Assembly (NCBI GenBank): GCA_030152585.1
Contig: JASLJC010000113.1
Location: 1-16,907 of the forward strand
Length of the DNA stretch: 16,907 nucleotides
Reading direction: 5' to 3'
From: Savagea sp.
GTDB taxonomy: Bacteria; Bacillota; Bacilli; Bacillales_A; Planococcaceae
Shown: positions 1-7,283 of the stretch, piece after piece
Numbering within the stretch: the stretch's first letter is position 1
How the letters are laid out: every line of letters begins with the position of its first letter
The notes under the pieces: generated by a model
Seen by the model: the letters and a program-made list of their open reading frames with translations, nothing else
The model's database searches: none
What the model was told of the DNA's origin: nothing
Position numbers and translations under genes: made by a program

Positions 1-2156
1 ACCGTGAGTTGAGCTGGTTACGTTTTAATTTACGTGTATTAGAGGAAGCGATGGATAAACGTAATCCGTTTTTAGAACGTTTTAAGTTTTTGTCAATTTA
101 TAGCTCAAACTTAGATGAATTTTTCATGGTTCGTGTTGCAGGATTACTCGATCAAGTAAAAGCAGGTTACAATCAACCTGAAAATAAAGCAGGTTTAACA
201 CCGCTACAACAACTAAATGCTATTTCAGAGTTGTTACACGAACATGTTCGTATTCAAGATGAAACGTATTTACACCTGATGCCACAACTCGAGGAAAAAG
301 GTGTACGTATTTTACCGATTGAAAAATTGTCGAAACAACAACTCGATTATTTAGAAAGCGAATTCGATGAACATATTTTCCCAGTGCTCACACCGATGGT
401 CGTTGATGCACACCGTCCGTTCCCGAAATTATTAAATAAATCGTTAAACTTAGCTGTAACGGTAGGGCGTAAAAATGTAACGAAAGAAGAAGAAATCGCG
501 ACAAAAGATCGTGAAAAATTAGCGATCGTTCAAGTCCCTTCGGTATTAGATCGTTTCATTGAATTACCGACGAGCAACGACAACCGTACGTTCGTTTTAC
601 TTGAAAACATTTTAGGGCATTTCATGTATAAAATGTTTAAAGGATATGAAGTTCGCTCATTGACAGCGTTCCGTATTACACGTAATGCAGATTTAACGAT
701 CCATGAGGAAGAAGCTCAAGATTTATTAGCCGAAATCGAAGCAGAATTGAAAAAGCGTCAATGGGGTACAGCTGTTCGTTTAGAAGTACAAAATGATTGC
801 TACAATCCAGAAGTTGTAAACTTCTTAATCGATGAATTACGTGTTGAAACGAGCCACGTTTACTTCAATGAAGCGCCGCTTGATTTAACATTTTTATTCT
901 CATTTTATGACGTGCTCAAAACAGACAATCCAACATTGATTGACCCGGCATTTACACCACAGTTACCACAAGATTTAATCGGTGAAAAAAGTATTTTCGA
1001 CGCTGCGCTCGAAAAAGATTTATTGTTCCACCACCCGTATGAATCATTCGAACCGGTCGTGAAGTTTATTTCAGACGCAGCAGATGATCCAGACGTATTA
1101 GCGATTAAACAGACGTTATACCGTGTCAGTGGAAATTCGCCAATTATTAAAAGTTTAAAACGTGCTGCTGAAAAAGGAAAACAAGTGACAGTACTTTTAG
1201 AATTAAAAGCACGTTTTGACGAAGAAAATAACGTCCATTGGGCAAAAGAGTTAGAAAAAGCAGGTTGTCACGTTATTTACGGAATTATTAATTTAAAAAC
1301 GCATAGTAAAATTTCGTTAGTCGTGCGTCGTCGTAACGATAAAATTGAACGGTTCGTTCACTTAGGAACAGGGAACTATAACGATGCAACAGCAAGATTT
1401 TATACAGATCTCGGTTTAATTACGACAAATGAAGAAATTGGAGAAGATGCGACAAACTTCTTCAACCATTTAAGCGGTTATATGGAAAAACCGAAATATA
1501 ATCACTTGATCGTCTCGCCATTAGATATTCGAGAAGAATTTATTCGTTTAATTGATGAAGAAATTCGTTTCCATCAAAAGCACGGTAACGGGCATATTGT
1601 AGCGAAAATGAATTCGTTATCGGATAAAGATTTAATTATGAAAATGTATGAAGCATCAATCGCAGGTGTAAAAATCGATTTAACAGTTCGTGGAATTTGT
1701 TGTTTACGTCCGGGTATTAAAGGGATTAGTGAAAATATTACCGTTCGTAGTATCGTCGGTCGATTTTTAGAACATACACGTATTTACTACTTCCACCATA
1801 ACGGAGCAGAAAAAGTGTATTTATCGTCAGCCGATTTAATGACACGTAATATGGAACGTCGCGTTGAAATTTTATTCCCAATTTTAAAAGAACATTTAAA
1901 ACGTCGTATTATCGACTGGTTAGATTTAATTTGGTCTGACAATATGAAGTCACGTCAACAAGATGCCAATGGTGATTATCATTACGTCGAAGCAAAATCA
2001 GGTGCACCGCTCGTTAATAGCCAAGTTGAATTATGTAAACAAGCGAAAAAGAATGTATTAGCATCTAAACATTCGTTAGATGAATTACGTAAAAGTAAAG
2101 TAAAAGGTGTTGTGAAAGTTCCGATGACAGCAGCATCTAAAAACAAAAAGAAATAA
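1..2156 (+). CDS. ppk: Polyphosphate kinase 1, 5' end cut by the window
   Basis: Polyphosphate kinase makes inorganic polyphosphate from ATP by way of a phosphohistidine and is usually membrane-associated. The reading frame is open from the first bases: bases 3-8 encode Arg-Glu just before Leu-Ser-Trp-Leu-Arg-Phe-Asn, which is the family's usual near-N-terminal motif. The TTG at 9 is therefore an internal Leu codon and the true start lies upstream, probably only a few tens of residues away. About 717 residues are present, against 688 for the E. coli enzyme. The autophosphorylated His lies in K-T-H-S-K (codon 1302-1304) and the second catalytic His in F-L-E-H-T-R (codon 1773-1775), matching E. 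coli His435 and His592. The Y-L-S-S-A-D and T-R-N-M-E-R-R motifs follow. The C-terminal tail is Lys-rich and variable. Any ppx partner would lie outside the window. Confidence 0.97.
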   Translation, partial: RELSWLRFNLRVLEEAMDKRNPFLERFKFLSIYSSNLDEFFMVRVAGLLDQVKAGYNQPENKAGLTPLQQLNAISELLHEHVRIQDETYLHLMPQLEEKGVRILPIEKLSKQQLDYLESEFDEHIFPVLTPMVVDAHRPFPKLLNKSLNLAVTVGRKNVTKEEEIATKDREKLAIVQVPSVLDRFIELPTSNDNRTFVLLENILGHFMYKMFKGYEVRSLTAFRITRNADLTIHEEEAQDLLAEIEAELKKRQWGTAVRLEVQNDCYNPEVVNFLIDELRVETSHVYFNEAPLDLTFLFSFYDVLKTDNPTLIDPAFTPQLPQDLIGEKSIFDAALEKDLLFHHPYESFEPVVKFISDAADDPDVLAIKQTLYRVSGNSPIIKSLKRAAEKGKQVTVLLELKARFDEENNVHWAKELEKAGCHVIYGIINLKTHSKISLVVRRRNDKIERFVHLGTGNYNDATARFYTDLGLITTNEEIGEDATNFFNHLSGYMEKPKYNHLIVSPLDIREEFIRLIDEEIRFHQKHGNGHIVAKMNSLSDKDLIMKMYEASIAGVKIDLTVRGICCLRPGIKGISENITVRSIVGRFLEHTRIYYFHHNGAEKVYLSSADLMTRNMERRVEILFPILKEHLKRRIIDWLDLIWSDNMKSRQQDANGDYHYVEAKSGAPLVNSQVELCKQAKKNVLASKHSLDELRKSKVKGVVKVPMTAASKNKKK

Positions 2157-2171
2157 CGAAATATTACTCGT

Positions 2172-2210
2172 AAACTTAGCGACACGGATCCGTCGCTAAG
2201 TTTATTTTTT
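2172..2210 (+). terminator. Rho-independent terminator of ppk
   Basis: An 11-bp perfect stem (arms 2172-2182 and 2193-2203) encloses a BamHI-like palindrome and is followed by a T-rich run. It begins 16 bases after the ppk stop codon. Confidence 0.85.
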
Positions 2211-2323
2211 GTTTTGGATATGTATTTTTGCATGCCGATTGGCAGAGATGATGGAAGTAGCGAGTTTCACGTTGAGCATGCGTGCGGAATTGTGTAGAAA
2301 CCTCAACATATATTATAAAACTG

Positions 2324-2370
2324 AAAAACCTAGTTATCATTTATGTTCAATAAATGACAACTAGGTTTTT
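2324..2370. terminator. Bidirectional terminator between ppk and the CMD gene
   Basis: A 12-bp stem (2324-2335 with 2359-2370) continues as a 7-bp inner stem (2337-2343 with 2351-2357) around a 7-base loop. It is flanked by A5 on the left and T5 on the right, so it works on both strands. It lies 33 bases past the end of the minus-strand CMD gene and is a second stop for ppk. The 113 bases between the two terminators contain no gene that I can see. Confidence 0.85.
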
Positions 2371-2403
2371 GTTGTAAAAAGTATGGAATAAAACTTTTTT
2401 AGA

Positions 2404-3033
2404 TTAGTCGAATTGTTTTAATGCTGTTACACTTTGTGTAAATGCGCTACCTGCGTTTAAAGCTGCAGCGATAAATACAGTTTCTGCAACTTCTGCACGT
2501 GTTGCGCCTGCTTTTTTAGCAGCTGTGACGTGTTGTTCGATGCAGTAAGGGCAAGATGTAATTAAAGCAACTGCTGTTGCGATTAATTCTTTTTCTTTTT
2601 TTGAAAGTTCTCCTTCACCGAGAGCAGCCATTGTGAATCCGAAAAATGCTTGGGCATCTTCACCTGATTCATTTTTTAACTCCATCATTTTTGGCATATA
2701 TGAACGCTTGAAGTAATCTTCATCTTCGATTTCGTCAAATGCGTTTAATGCGTTTGCACCGTGTGCAAATGAAGAACCTGCTTTACTAGCAGTTGCGACC
2801 ATTAATGCTTCTGCAACTTCTGCTTCTGTCGCACCAGCGCGTTTTGCACCTTTGCTGTGAAGATCTAAGCAATAGTCACAACCTGTCGTTGCAGCTGCAG
2901 CGATTGCCATTAATTCTTTTAATTTGTGTGATAATGCGCTATCGCGAAAAGCGACCTTGTTCCAATTTTGGAAAGCTTCGTTTTGTTTCGGTGTAAGTGA
3001 GGCAAATTTGCCTAATTGTTTCATACGTTCCAT
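2404..3033 (-). CDS. Two-domain carboxymuconolactone decarboxylase/AhpD-like protein
   Basis: A 209-residue soluble protein made of two AhpD-like (CMD) repeats. The first carries C52-x2-C55-x3-H59 and the second C161-x2-C164-x3-H168. Each is followed by the family's K-x-A-G-A-T turn and an A-E-V-A-E helix. In AhpD-type proteins this Cys pair and His carry out thiol-dependent peroxide reduction, so a cytoplasmic antioxidant (alkylhydroperoxidase-like) role is the best inference. True carboxymuconolactone decarboxylases lack the Cys pair, so the decarboxylase name is only a family label. The ATG at 3033 is preceded by a strong AGAGGAGG site. The next in-frame ATG, three codons in, is a less likely start. 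The gene stands alone, with its own promoter at 3072-3100 and the terminator at 2324-2370. The substrate is unknown. Confidence 0.9.
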   Translation of the reverse strand: MERMKQLGKFASLTPKQNEAFQNWNKVAFRDSALSHKLKELMAIAAAATTGCDYCLDLHSKGAKRAGATEAEVAEALMVATASKAGSSFAHGANALNAFDEIEDEDYFKRSYMPKMMELKNESGEDAQAFFGFTMAALGEGELSKKEKELIATAVALITSCPYCIEQHVTAAKKAGATRAEVAETVFIAAALNAGSAFTQSVTALKQFD

Positions 3034-3071
3034 CGTAAAATTCCTCCTCTAATAATTGAACCTTGTATAAA

Positions 3072-3100
3072 ATGATACCCCATGACGTATTCATTGTCTA
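3072..3100 (-). promoter_or_regulatory. Sigma-A-type promoter of the CMD gene
   Basis: On the minus strand the -35 is TAGACA (3095-3100), followed by a 17-base spacer and the -10 TATCAT (3072-3077). The predicted start is about 30 bases upstream of the CMD ATG. Confidence 0.6.
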
Positions 3101-3226
3101 CTCGTACGTTTTGAAAAAAGAGAATGAAACGTCGTTCACTTCATATTTTTGTCACAATTGAAAGTTGGTTCATTTTTTTACTTTCTGTTCGAATCGATTT
3201 AAGATAAAAGTCGATTTCTATTTTCG

Positions 3227-3235
3227 TGCTATACT
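3227..3235 (+). promoter_or_regulatory. Extended -10 promoter of the yibE-yibF pair
   Basis: TGCTATACT is an extended -10 (TG at 3227-3228, hexamer at 3230-3235). I see no good -35 at 16-18 bases. Transcription would start near 3242, only about 17 bases before the TTG start codon and right at the Shine-Dalgarno sequence, so the 5' leader would be very short. Confidence 0.5.
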
Positions 3236-3258
3236 ACAAATGAAAAGGAGGCGCTCGT

Positions 3259-4368
3259 TTGTTTCAATGGCTGAAGAAAAATCAATATCGTTTATTTATT
3301 ATTTTATTAATGGCAATCGCTTCACTTTATTTCGTTCATCATAATCATTCGTTTTATAAGACCCCTATCGTCAAAGTGACCGATGTTGAGCGAATCGATG
3401 AAGAAAAAGTGCGAGATGAACATCGAAATGAAGATCAGCGACTGACCGACCGCGTGACAGGAGTTGTGATGAATGGAACGTACAAAGGTGAAGTCGTTAT
3501 ATTTGAAAACGAACATTCGATATCACAAGCTTTCGATTATGAAATGCGCGAAGGTTTACAGTTACTCGTCACATTAGAAGAAAAAGAAGGGGGGTTACAA
3601 AGTACATTTATGACGATAAAACGCGATCAATACATCGTTTGGATGGCTTGGGCATTCGTCGCCGTTTTATTACTTGTCGGAGGAAAACGAGGAGCACTTG
3701 CGCTTATTAGTTTTACAGTGAATGCACTCTTATTATATGTAGGACTTGAATTATTTATTCGGTTTGATCAGGTCAGTTTATTAGCAATTGCAAGTTTGTT
3801 GGCTGTTTTGTTTACAGTCATTTCGTTATTGTTCGTAAGTGGCTTTCAAAGAAAAACATATGCTGCTATCGTAACGACGCTGATCGGAACGACGATCACG
3901 ATGCTCGTTGTGACGTTCGTGATGTGGTGGACAGGTGAGCGCGGTCTTTATTATGAAGAAATGCAATTTTTAACCCGTCCTTATTTCGTCATTTTTATGG
4001 CGAGTTTGTTAATAGGTTTACTCGGTGCAGTGATGGATGTTGCGATAACGATGGCTTCGTCTATCTTTGAATTGTACGAAACAGATCCTCATATTACGAT
4101 GGAACAGTTAAAAGAAGCAGGAGAAGAAATTGGTCGAGACGTAATGGGAACGATTACGAGTATTTTATTTTTTGCATATATGTCAGGTGCCATTCCGATG
4201 CTTTTATTGTACGTTATGAACAATGTACCGCTTAGTTACGCACTGCCGATCAATTTATCGTTAGAACTTGCTAGAGCATTAGCAGGTGGAATTGGTATCG
4301 TTCTATCGATTCCGATTAGTTTATACGTGTCGATTACTTTTGCGAAAAAAAGTGAGGTGGTTCGATGA
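3259..4368 (+). CDS. YibE/F family membrane protein, first of pair (YibE-like)
   Basis: A 369-residue integral membrane protein. A short cytoplasmic N-terminus and one membrane segment (about residues 9-26) lead to a polar domain of roughly 100 residues predicted outside the membrane, with charged stretches and a beta-type G-V-V-M-N-G-T-Y-K-G-E segment. About seven further hydrophobic segments follow from residue 127 on. The G-A-V-M-D-V-A-I-T-M motif and the later E-I-G-R-D-V-M-G-T motif are hallmarks of the YibE/F family (PF07907). Some members have been proposed to be transporters, but no substrate is established. The start is TTG, chosen because AAAAGGAGG lies 7 bases upstream and no ATG fits. 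The gene overlaps the next by four bases (ATGA), so the two are translationally coupled. Confidence 0.85.
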   Translation: MFQWLKKNQYRLFIILLMAIASLYFVHHNHSFYKTPIVKVTDVERIDEEKVRDEHRNEDQRLTDRVTGVVMNGTYKGEVVIFENEHSISQAFDYEMREGLQLLVTLEEKEGGLQSTFMTIKRDQYIVWMAWAFVAVLLLVGGKRGALALISFTVNALLLYVGLELFIRFDQVSLLAIASLLAVLFTVISLLFVSGFQRKTYAAIVTTLIGTTITMLVVTFVMWWTGERGLYYEEMQFLTRPYFVIFMASLLIGLLGAVMDVAITMASSIFELYETDPHITMEQLKEAGEEIGRDVMGTITSILFFAYMSGAIPMLLLYVMNNVPLSYALPINLSLELARALAGGIGIVLSIPISLYVSITFAKKSEVVR

Positions 4369-5135
4369 ATACACTCGTCGTTTTAAGTCTCATTTTATTT
4401 AGTTTGATGACATTTGTCGGAGGTAGACAAGGGATACGTGCATTTTTTGCACTGTTTTTGAACTTTTTAATGATTATTTTAGCGATTGCCTTTTTAGCAA
4501 ATCCCGACATTCATTTATTTACAGTCGCGATGGTTTTATTTATAGGTATCGGTATTGTCAATTTATTTTTTATTAACGGTGTCAGTATGAAGACGAAAGC
4601 GGCATTTCTTGCTTTACTTCTCGTCGTAAGTGGTTTATTTTTATTTATCAAATTTGTAACATCATTTGCGATGATTCAAGGTTTTGGTGAAGAAGAAATA
4701 GAAGAGTTAGCACCGTTTTCCATTTATGTCGGAATCGATTTTATTCAAATTGCTACAATCGTTATGGTCATGAGTGCGATTGGAGCGATGATGGACGTTG
4801 CGATTTCGGTCTCTACGTCGATGTATGAAATTGCTAAGCGAAATGAAACGATTACATTACGTCAACTGTTTCACTCTGGCATTTCGATCGGTCGTGATAT
4901 TTTAGGAACGGATACGAATACGTTGTTTTTCGCGTTTTTTGGAGGGTATTTAGCGTTACTAATTTGGTTTAAAGATTTATCATATTCGCTCGGGGAAATG
5001 ATGAACTCTAAAGTGTTCAGTGCGGAAATGATGACAATTTTTTCAGCAGGTATCGGTATTGCCCTTATTATACCGGTGACGTCGTTTATTATGACGTTAT
5101 ATGTAAAAAAAGAACGTAAATCAAAAAAGGCTTGA
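4365..5135 (+). CDS. YibE/F family membrane protein, second of pair (YibF-like)
   Basis: A 256-residue membrane protein with about seven hydrophobic segments and no large outside domain. It repeats the family motifs seen in the upstream gene: G-A-M-M-D-V-A-I-S-V and, later, S-I-G-R-D-I-L-G-T-D-T-N-T-L. The two proteins are therefore paralogues. Firmicutes commonly carry this pair side by side, and I infer that they form one complex. The start is the ATG inside the ATGA overlap with the upstream stop, and GAGGTGG just before it serves as ribosome binding site. The stop codon lies inside the left arm of the terminator stem, so the final codons are part of the transcription stop. Function unknown. 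Confidence 0.85.
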   Translation: MNTLVVLSLILFSLMTFVGGRQGIRAFFALFLNFLMIILAIAFLANPDIHLFTVAMVLFIGIGIVNLFFINGVSMKTKAAFLALLLVVSGLFLFIKFVTSFAMIQGFGEEEIEELAPFSIYVGIDFIQIATIVMVMSAIGAMMDVAISVSTSMYEIAKRNETITLRQLFHSGISIGRDILGTDTNTLFFAFFGGYLALLIWFKDLSYSLGEMMNSKVFSAEMMTIFSAGIGIALIIPVTSFIMTLYVKKERKSKKA

Positions 5136-5157
5136 GTGTTGACTCAAGCCTTTTTTT
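5123..5157. terminator. Bidirectional terminator between yibF-like gene and hemAT
   Basis: A 14-bp perfect stem (5123-5136 with 5143-5156), a 6-base loop, T7 on the plus side and A6 on the other. It overlaps the last codons of the plus-strand gene and starts 11 bases past the hemAT stop on the minus strand. Confidence 0.9.
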
Positions 5158-5167
5158 GTCTATCATT

Positions 5168-6466
5168 TTAACTATTTTGAATCGTTTGATCGAGCATTTC
5201 AGCCGCTTGTACGACGTCTTCCATTACGCGTTCGATCGTATCGATCGCATCTGTCTGTTCTTGAACTTGGCGTTCGATGTAAGCATTCGTATCGGCATTT
5301 TTTTCCATCGCTTCAATAATATTATTGAAATCTTGCTCGGTTTGTTGTGAGCGAGCGGCACTTTCTTTTACTTCTTTTGTTGCCTCTTCTACTGTGCGGG
5401 TTAATTCGTTCGTTGCTTCATTCGATTGTTTTACGAGATCATGAATCGTACTAATCGATTGTTGTGTTTCTTCTGCTAATTTTTTCACTTCAGAAGATAC
5501 GACAGCAAATCCTCTACCGTATTCACCTGCACGAGCTGCTTCAATAGCTGAATTGAGTGCAAGTAAATTTGTCTGTTCGGCAATTTCTTGAACGATTCGT
5601 ACGACGTTTTGAATTTTTTGAGAAGATGCTTCAACATTTTCGATTACTTTATTCATATCTGTAATGTCTGATGCAATCTTTTCGACCCGTTGGAGCATAA
5701 TCGTTAACCCTTCGCGCCCGATAATACCGATTTCTTTTGAACGTTCTGCATTTTCTTTTCCTTCTACAGAAATCGTTTGAACGTCACGATTTGATTGCTG
5801 CAATGTTTGAATGAGCGTTTCAGCTTCTGCTACAGATCGAAGTAATTGCTGACTTACGTCTAAATCGAGCATTTCCCGTTTGACGAGTTGAATCCCTTCT
5901 TGGAAACTCGCTTCCATCGCTTGACTTTTTTCTTCTTCATACGCTTCAAGTACGAGTTGTTGTTCTAAGTTCAAAATACGTGTGACTGCTCGAATAGCCG
6001 GCTTCCAATCTTCAGGTCGCTCTATTTCATCCATGATTGTTGAAATTAAGAAGTCTTGAACTTGTTGAAAAGAGGCTAAATACCAAGAAGGTTCTAAATT
6101 GATTTTATAGTGAACTTTTGCTATACGCAATCGGCGTTCAATGAAGGCAGGGTTAATTGTACCTTTGAACATATCTAAAATATGCGGTTTTAAAACGCTT
6201 TTTAATCGGTCAACTGTCGTATATTCAGAAATGATATGTTGTAATTCTGGGATTTTTAAAACGGCATCGTAAAAAACGTCTACTAGTTCATCTGCATGCG
6301 GTGTAACGATTGGTTCTAAACTGTGCAATACTTTTAAGTCATCTTCTGTCATCGATAAAATCGACATTTTTTTGCGAATGTAACCGTCTGGGTCTTCGAG
6401 AGATACGTGAGCATTCTGAGCGCGCTTTAAATATTCACTCGGACGTTTTGATTGGAATAAAAACAA
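5168..6466 (-). CDS. hemAT: HemAT-like globin-coupled chemotaxis transducer
   Basis: A 432-residue soluble haem sensor, the same length as B. subtilis HemAT, which signals oxygen to CheA/CheW for aerotaxis. Residues about 25-175 are the globin-coupled sensor domain. The proximal haem ligand is H119 in R-I-A-K-V-H (B. subtilis His123), and the distal Tyr is Y66 (Tyr70). A coiled coil (about 180-290) leads to the methyl-accepting signalling domain, with the conserved tip at 295-330 (E-I-A-E-Q-T-N-L-L-A-L-N and A-R-A-G-E). There are no membrane segments. The start is TTG, fixed by AGGAGGAG six bases upstream. Aligned from memory, the distal Thr95 and His86 of B. subtilis HemAT are V91 and Y82 here, so ligand preference may differ. 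A TATAAT (6509-6514) lies upstream without a good -35, and no sigma-D box was convincing. Confidence 0.93.
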   Translation of the reverse strand: MFLFQSKRPSEYLKRAQNAHVSLEDPDGYIRKKMSILSMTEDDLKVLHSLEPIVTPHADELVDVFYDAVLKIPELQHIISEYTTVDRLKSVLKPHILDMFKGTINPAFIERRLRIAKVHYKINLEPSWYLASFQQVQDFLISTIMDEIERPEDWKPAIRAVTRILNLEQQLVLEAYEEEKSQAMEASFQEGIQLVKREMLDLDVSQQLLRSVAEAETLIQTLQQSNRDVQTISVEGKENAERSKEIGIIGREGLTIMLQRVEKIASDITDMNKVIENVEASSQKIQNVVRIVQEIAEQTNLLALNSAIEAARAGEYGRGFAVVSSEVKKLAEETQQSISTIHDLVKQSNEATNELTRTVEEATKEVKESAARSQQTEQDFNNIIEAMEKNADTNAYIERQVQEQTDAIDTIERVMEDVVQAAEMLDQTIQNS

Positions 6467-6843
6467 AAGTTTCTCCTCCTAAATAAAAATGGGATAGTAA
6501 AACATTCAATTATAGTCGTTTTCTACTAACTTCTATTTTATACTAAAATGGATTTGAAATAAAGCGAGAAAACGTTAGAACCTAAATAGATAAGCGTTTT
6601 TTTCTAGAAAAAGAATAAAAAAGTTTTGGAATAATGATAATAGGGAAAACAACAATTGAATAGTAGAAGTGAAGAAAGCCTTATAAAACTCAATGTGTTC
6701 GCTAAAAGAAGCAATGTCTTATTACTTTATGAGGAGTTAGTACTCCATGTTATAAAATGAAATGAAGTAATTTCGGAATATGACGAAAAAATGACAAAAG
6801 AAGAAAAAGTAAAAAGAAAGACTGAAAACGCATTGAAATGTTG
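6467..6843. other. AT-rich intergenic stretch without a recognised gene
   Basis: Holds the hemAT ribosome binding site and a minus-strand TATAAT (6509-6514). I find no convincing coding region. A small perfect hairpin lies at 6733-6746 (5-bp arms, TAGT loop), inside a wider pair of complementary 7-mers (6721-6727 with 6765-6771). This could be a small structured RNA or chance in AT-rich DNA. Confidence 0.4.
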
Positions 6844-6872
6844 TTGACTTTTGAAACAGTATTGCGTAATCT
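6844..6872 (+). promoter_or_regulatory. Promoter of the M-box leader transcript
   Basis: TTGACT (6844-6849), a 17-base spacer and TAATCT (6867-6872). The predicted start near 6879 lies about 25 bases before the aptamer, which is where a promoter for this leader is expected. The -10 is a weak match. Confidence 0.55.
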
Positions 6873-6904
6873 ATTGTTCGGAATAGAAATTGAATCATCA
6901 GAGA

Positions 6905-7060
6905 CCTTGTTAGGTGAGGCTTCTATATGGAGATACGCTTGCTACCCAGACTTGTCTAAAGACATCAATGGGTTAACAAAAACTATCGAATTAAGGTAGT
7001 TTTCAACGTAAGCTGGACGATGTCCTATGCCCTATAGTGCTAAAGCTCAACGATTGAGGG
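6905..7060 (+). promoter_or_regulatory. M-box (ykoK leader) Mg2+ riboswitch
   Basis: The stretch carries the M-box consensus almost word for word: GTTAGGTGAGGC (6909-6920), TATATGGAGATACGC (6924-6938), a CCCA...TGGG arm (6944-6973), an arm of A5CTATC with GGTAGTTTT (6978-7003), AGCTGGACGATGTCCTATGCC (in 7011-7031), and AGTGCTAAAGCTC followed by CGATTG (7036-7056). P1 is CCTT (6905-6908) with GAGG (7056-7059). The Rfam family is RF00380. In known cases high Mg2+ stabilises the aptamer and lets the downstream terminator form. Here TGAGG (7055-7059), shared with P1, can also pair with CCTCA in the terminator's left arm (7083-7087). Together with CGTG/CACG (7067-7070 with 7079-7082) this is a plausible antiterminator, giving an OFF switch at high Mg2+. 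Confidence 0.93.
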
Positions 7061-7077
7061 AGAACACGTGTATTTAT

Positions 7078-7107
7078 GCACGCCTCATTCGTGAGGCGTG
7101 CTTTTTT
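7078..7107 (+). terminator. Expression-platform terminator of the M-box
   Basis: A 10-bp perfect GC-rich stem (7078-7087 with 7092-7101) with a TTCG tetraloop, then T6. It lies 17 bases after the aptamer and before any start codon, as expected for riboswitch-controlled attenuation. Confidence 0.92.
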
Positions 7108-7130
7108 GTATTCGAAAGGAGGGGATAATG

Positions 7131-7283
7131 ATGAGGAAAAATTCAGATGAACCGAGTAGTGACAGTTGCAGTGCCATATGTTTCATAAATGAAAAAAATA
7201 CTCATAATTATCCTAGGAGGTTGAAACGATGCTTACAAAACGTACATTCAACACTTTCGAACAACAAACTTTATTTACATTAA
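7131..7283 (+). CDS. Possible small ORF (50 aa) after the M-box terminator
   Basis: An ATG at 7131 (another at 7128) sits 8 bases after a very strong AAAGGAGGGG, the first ribosome binding site after the riboswitch terminator. The frame gives 50 residues, Ser-, Asn- and Lys-rich with four Cys, resembles no family I know, and runs 55 bases into the acetyltransferase gene in another frame. A second frame gives a 13-residue peptide from 7147. The site may be a leader peptide coupled to the next gene, or what is left of a lost riboswitch-controlled gene. The excellent binding site is the only strong argument that it is translated. Confidence 0.25.
   Translation: MRKNSDEPSSDSCSAICFINEKNTHNYPRRLKRCLQNVHSTLSNNKLYLH

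Noticed and set aside
9..11. TTG as start codon of polyphosphate kinase
   Set aside because: The frame continues to the window edge and encodes the conserved Arg-Glu before Leu-Ser-Trp, so this is an internal Leu codon.
2230..2281. Two GCATGC copies between the ppk terminators
   Set aside because: Six-base palindromes 40 bp apart in short intergenic DNA with no other symmetry are compatible with chance.
6509..6540. Sigma-D (motility) promoter for hemAT
   Set aside because: A TAAA is present on the minus strand, but the sequence 15 bases further does not match GCCGATAT. Only a TATAAT without a -35 is visible.
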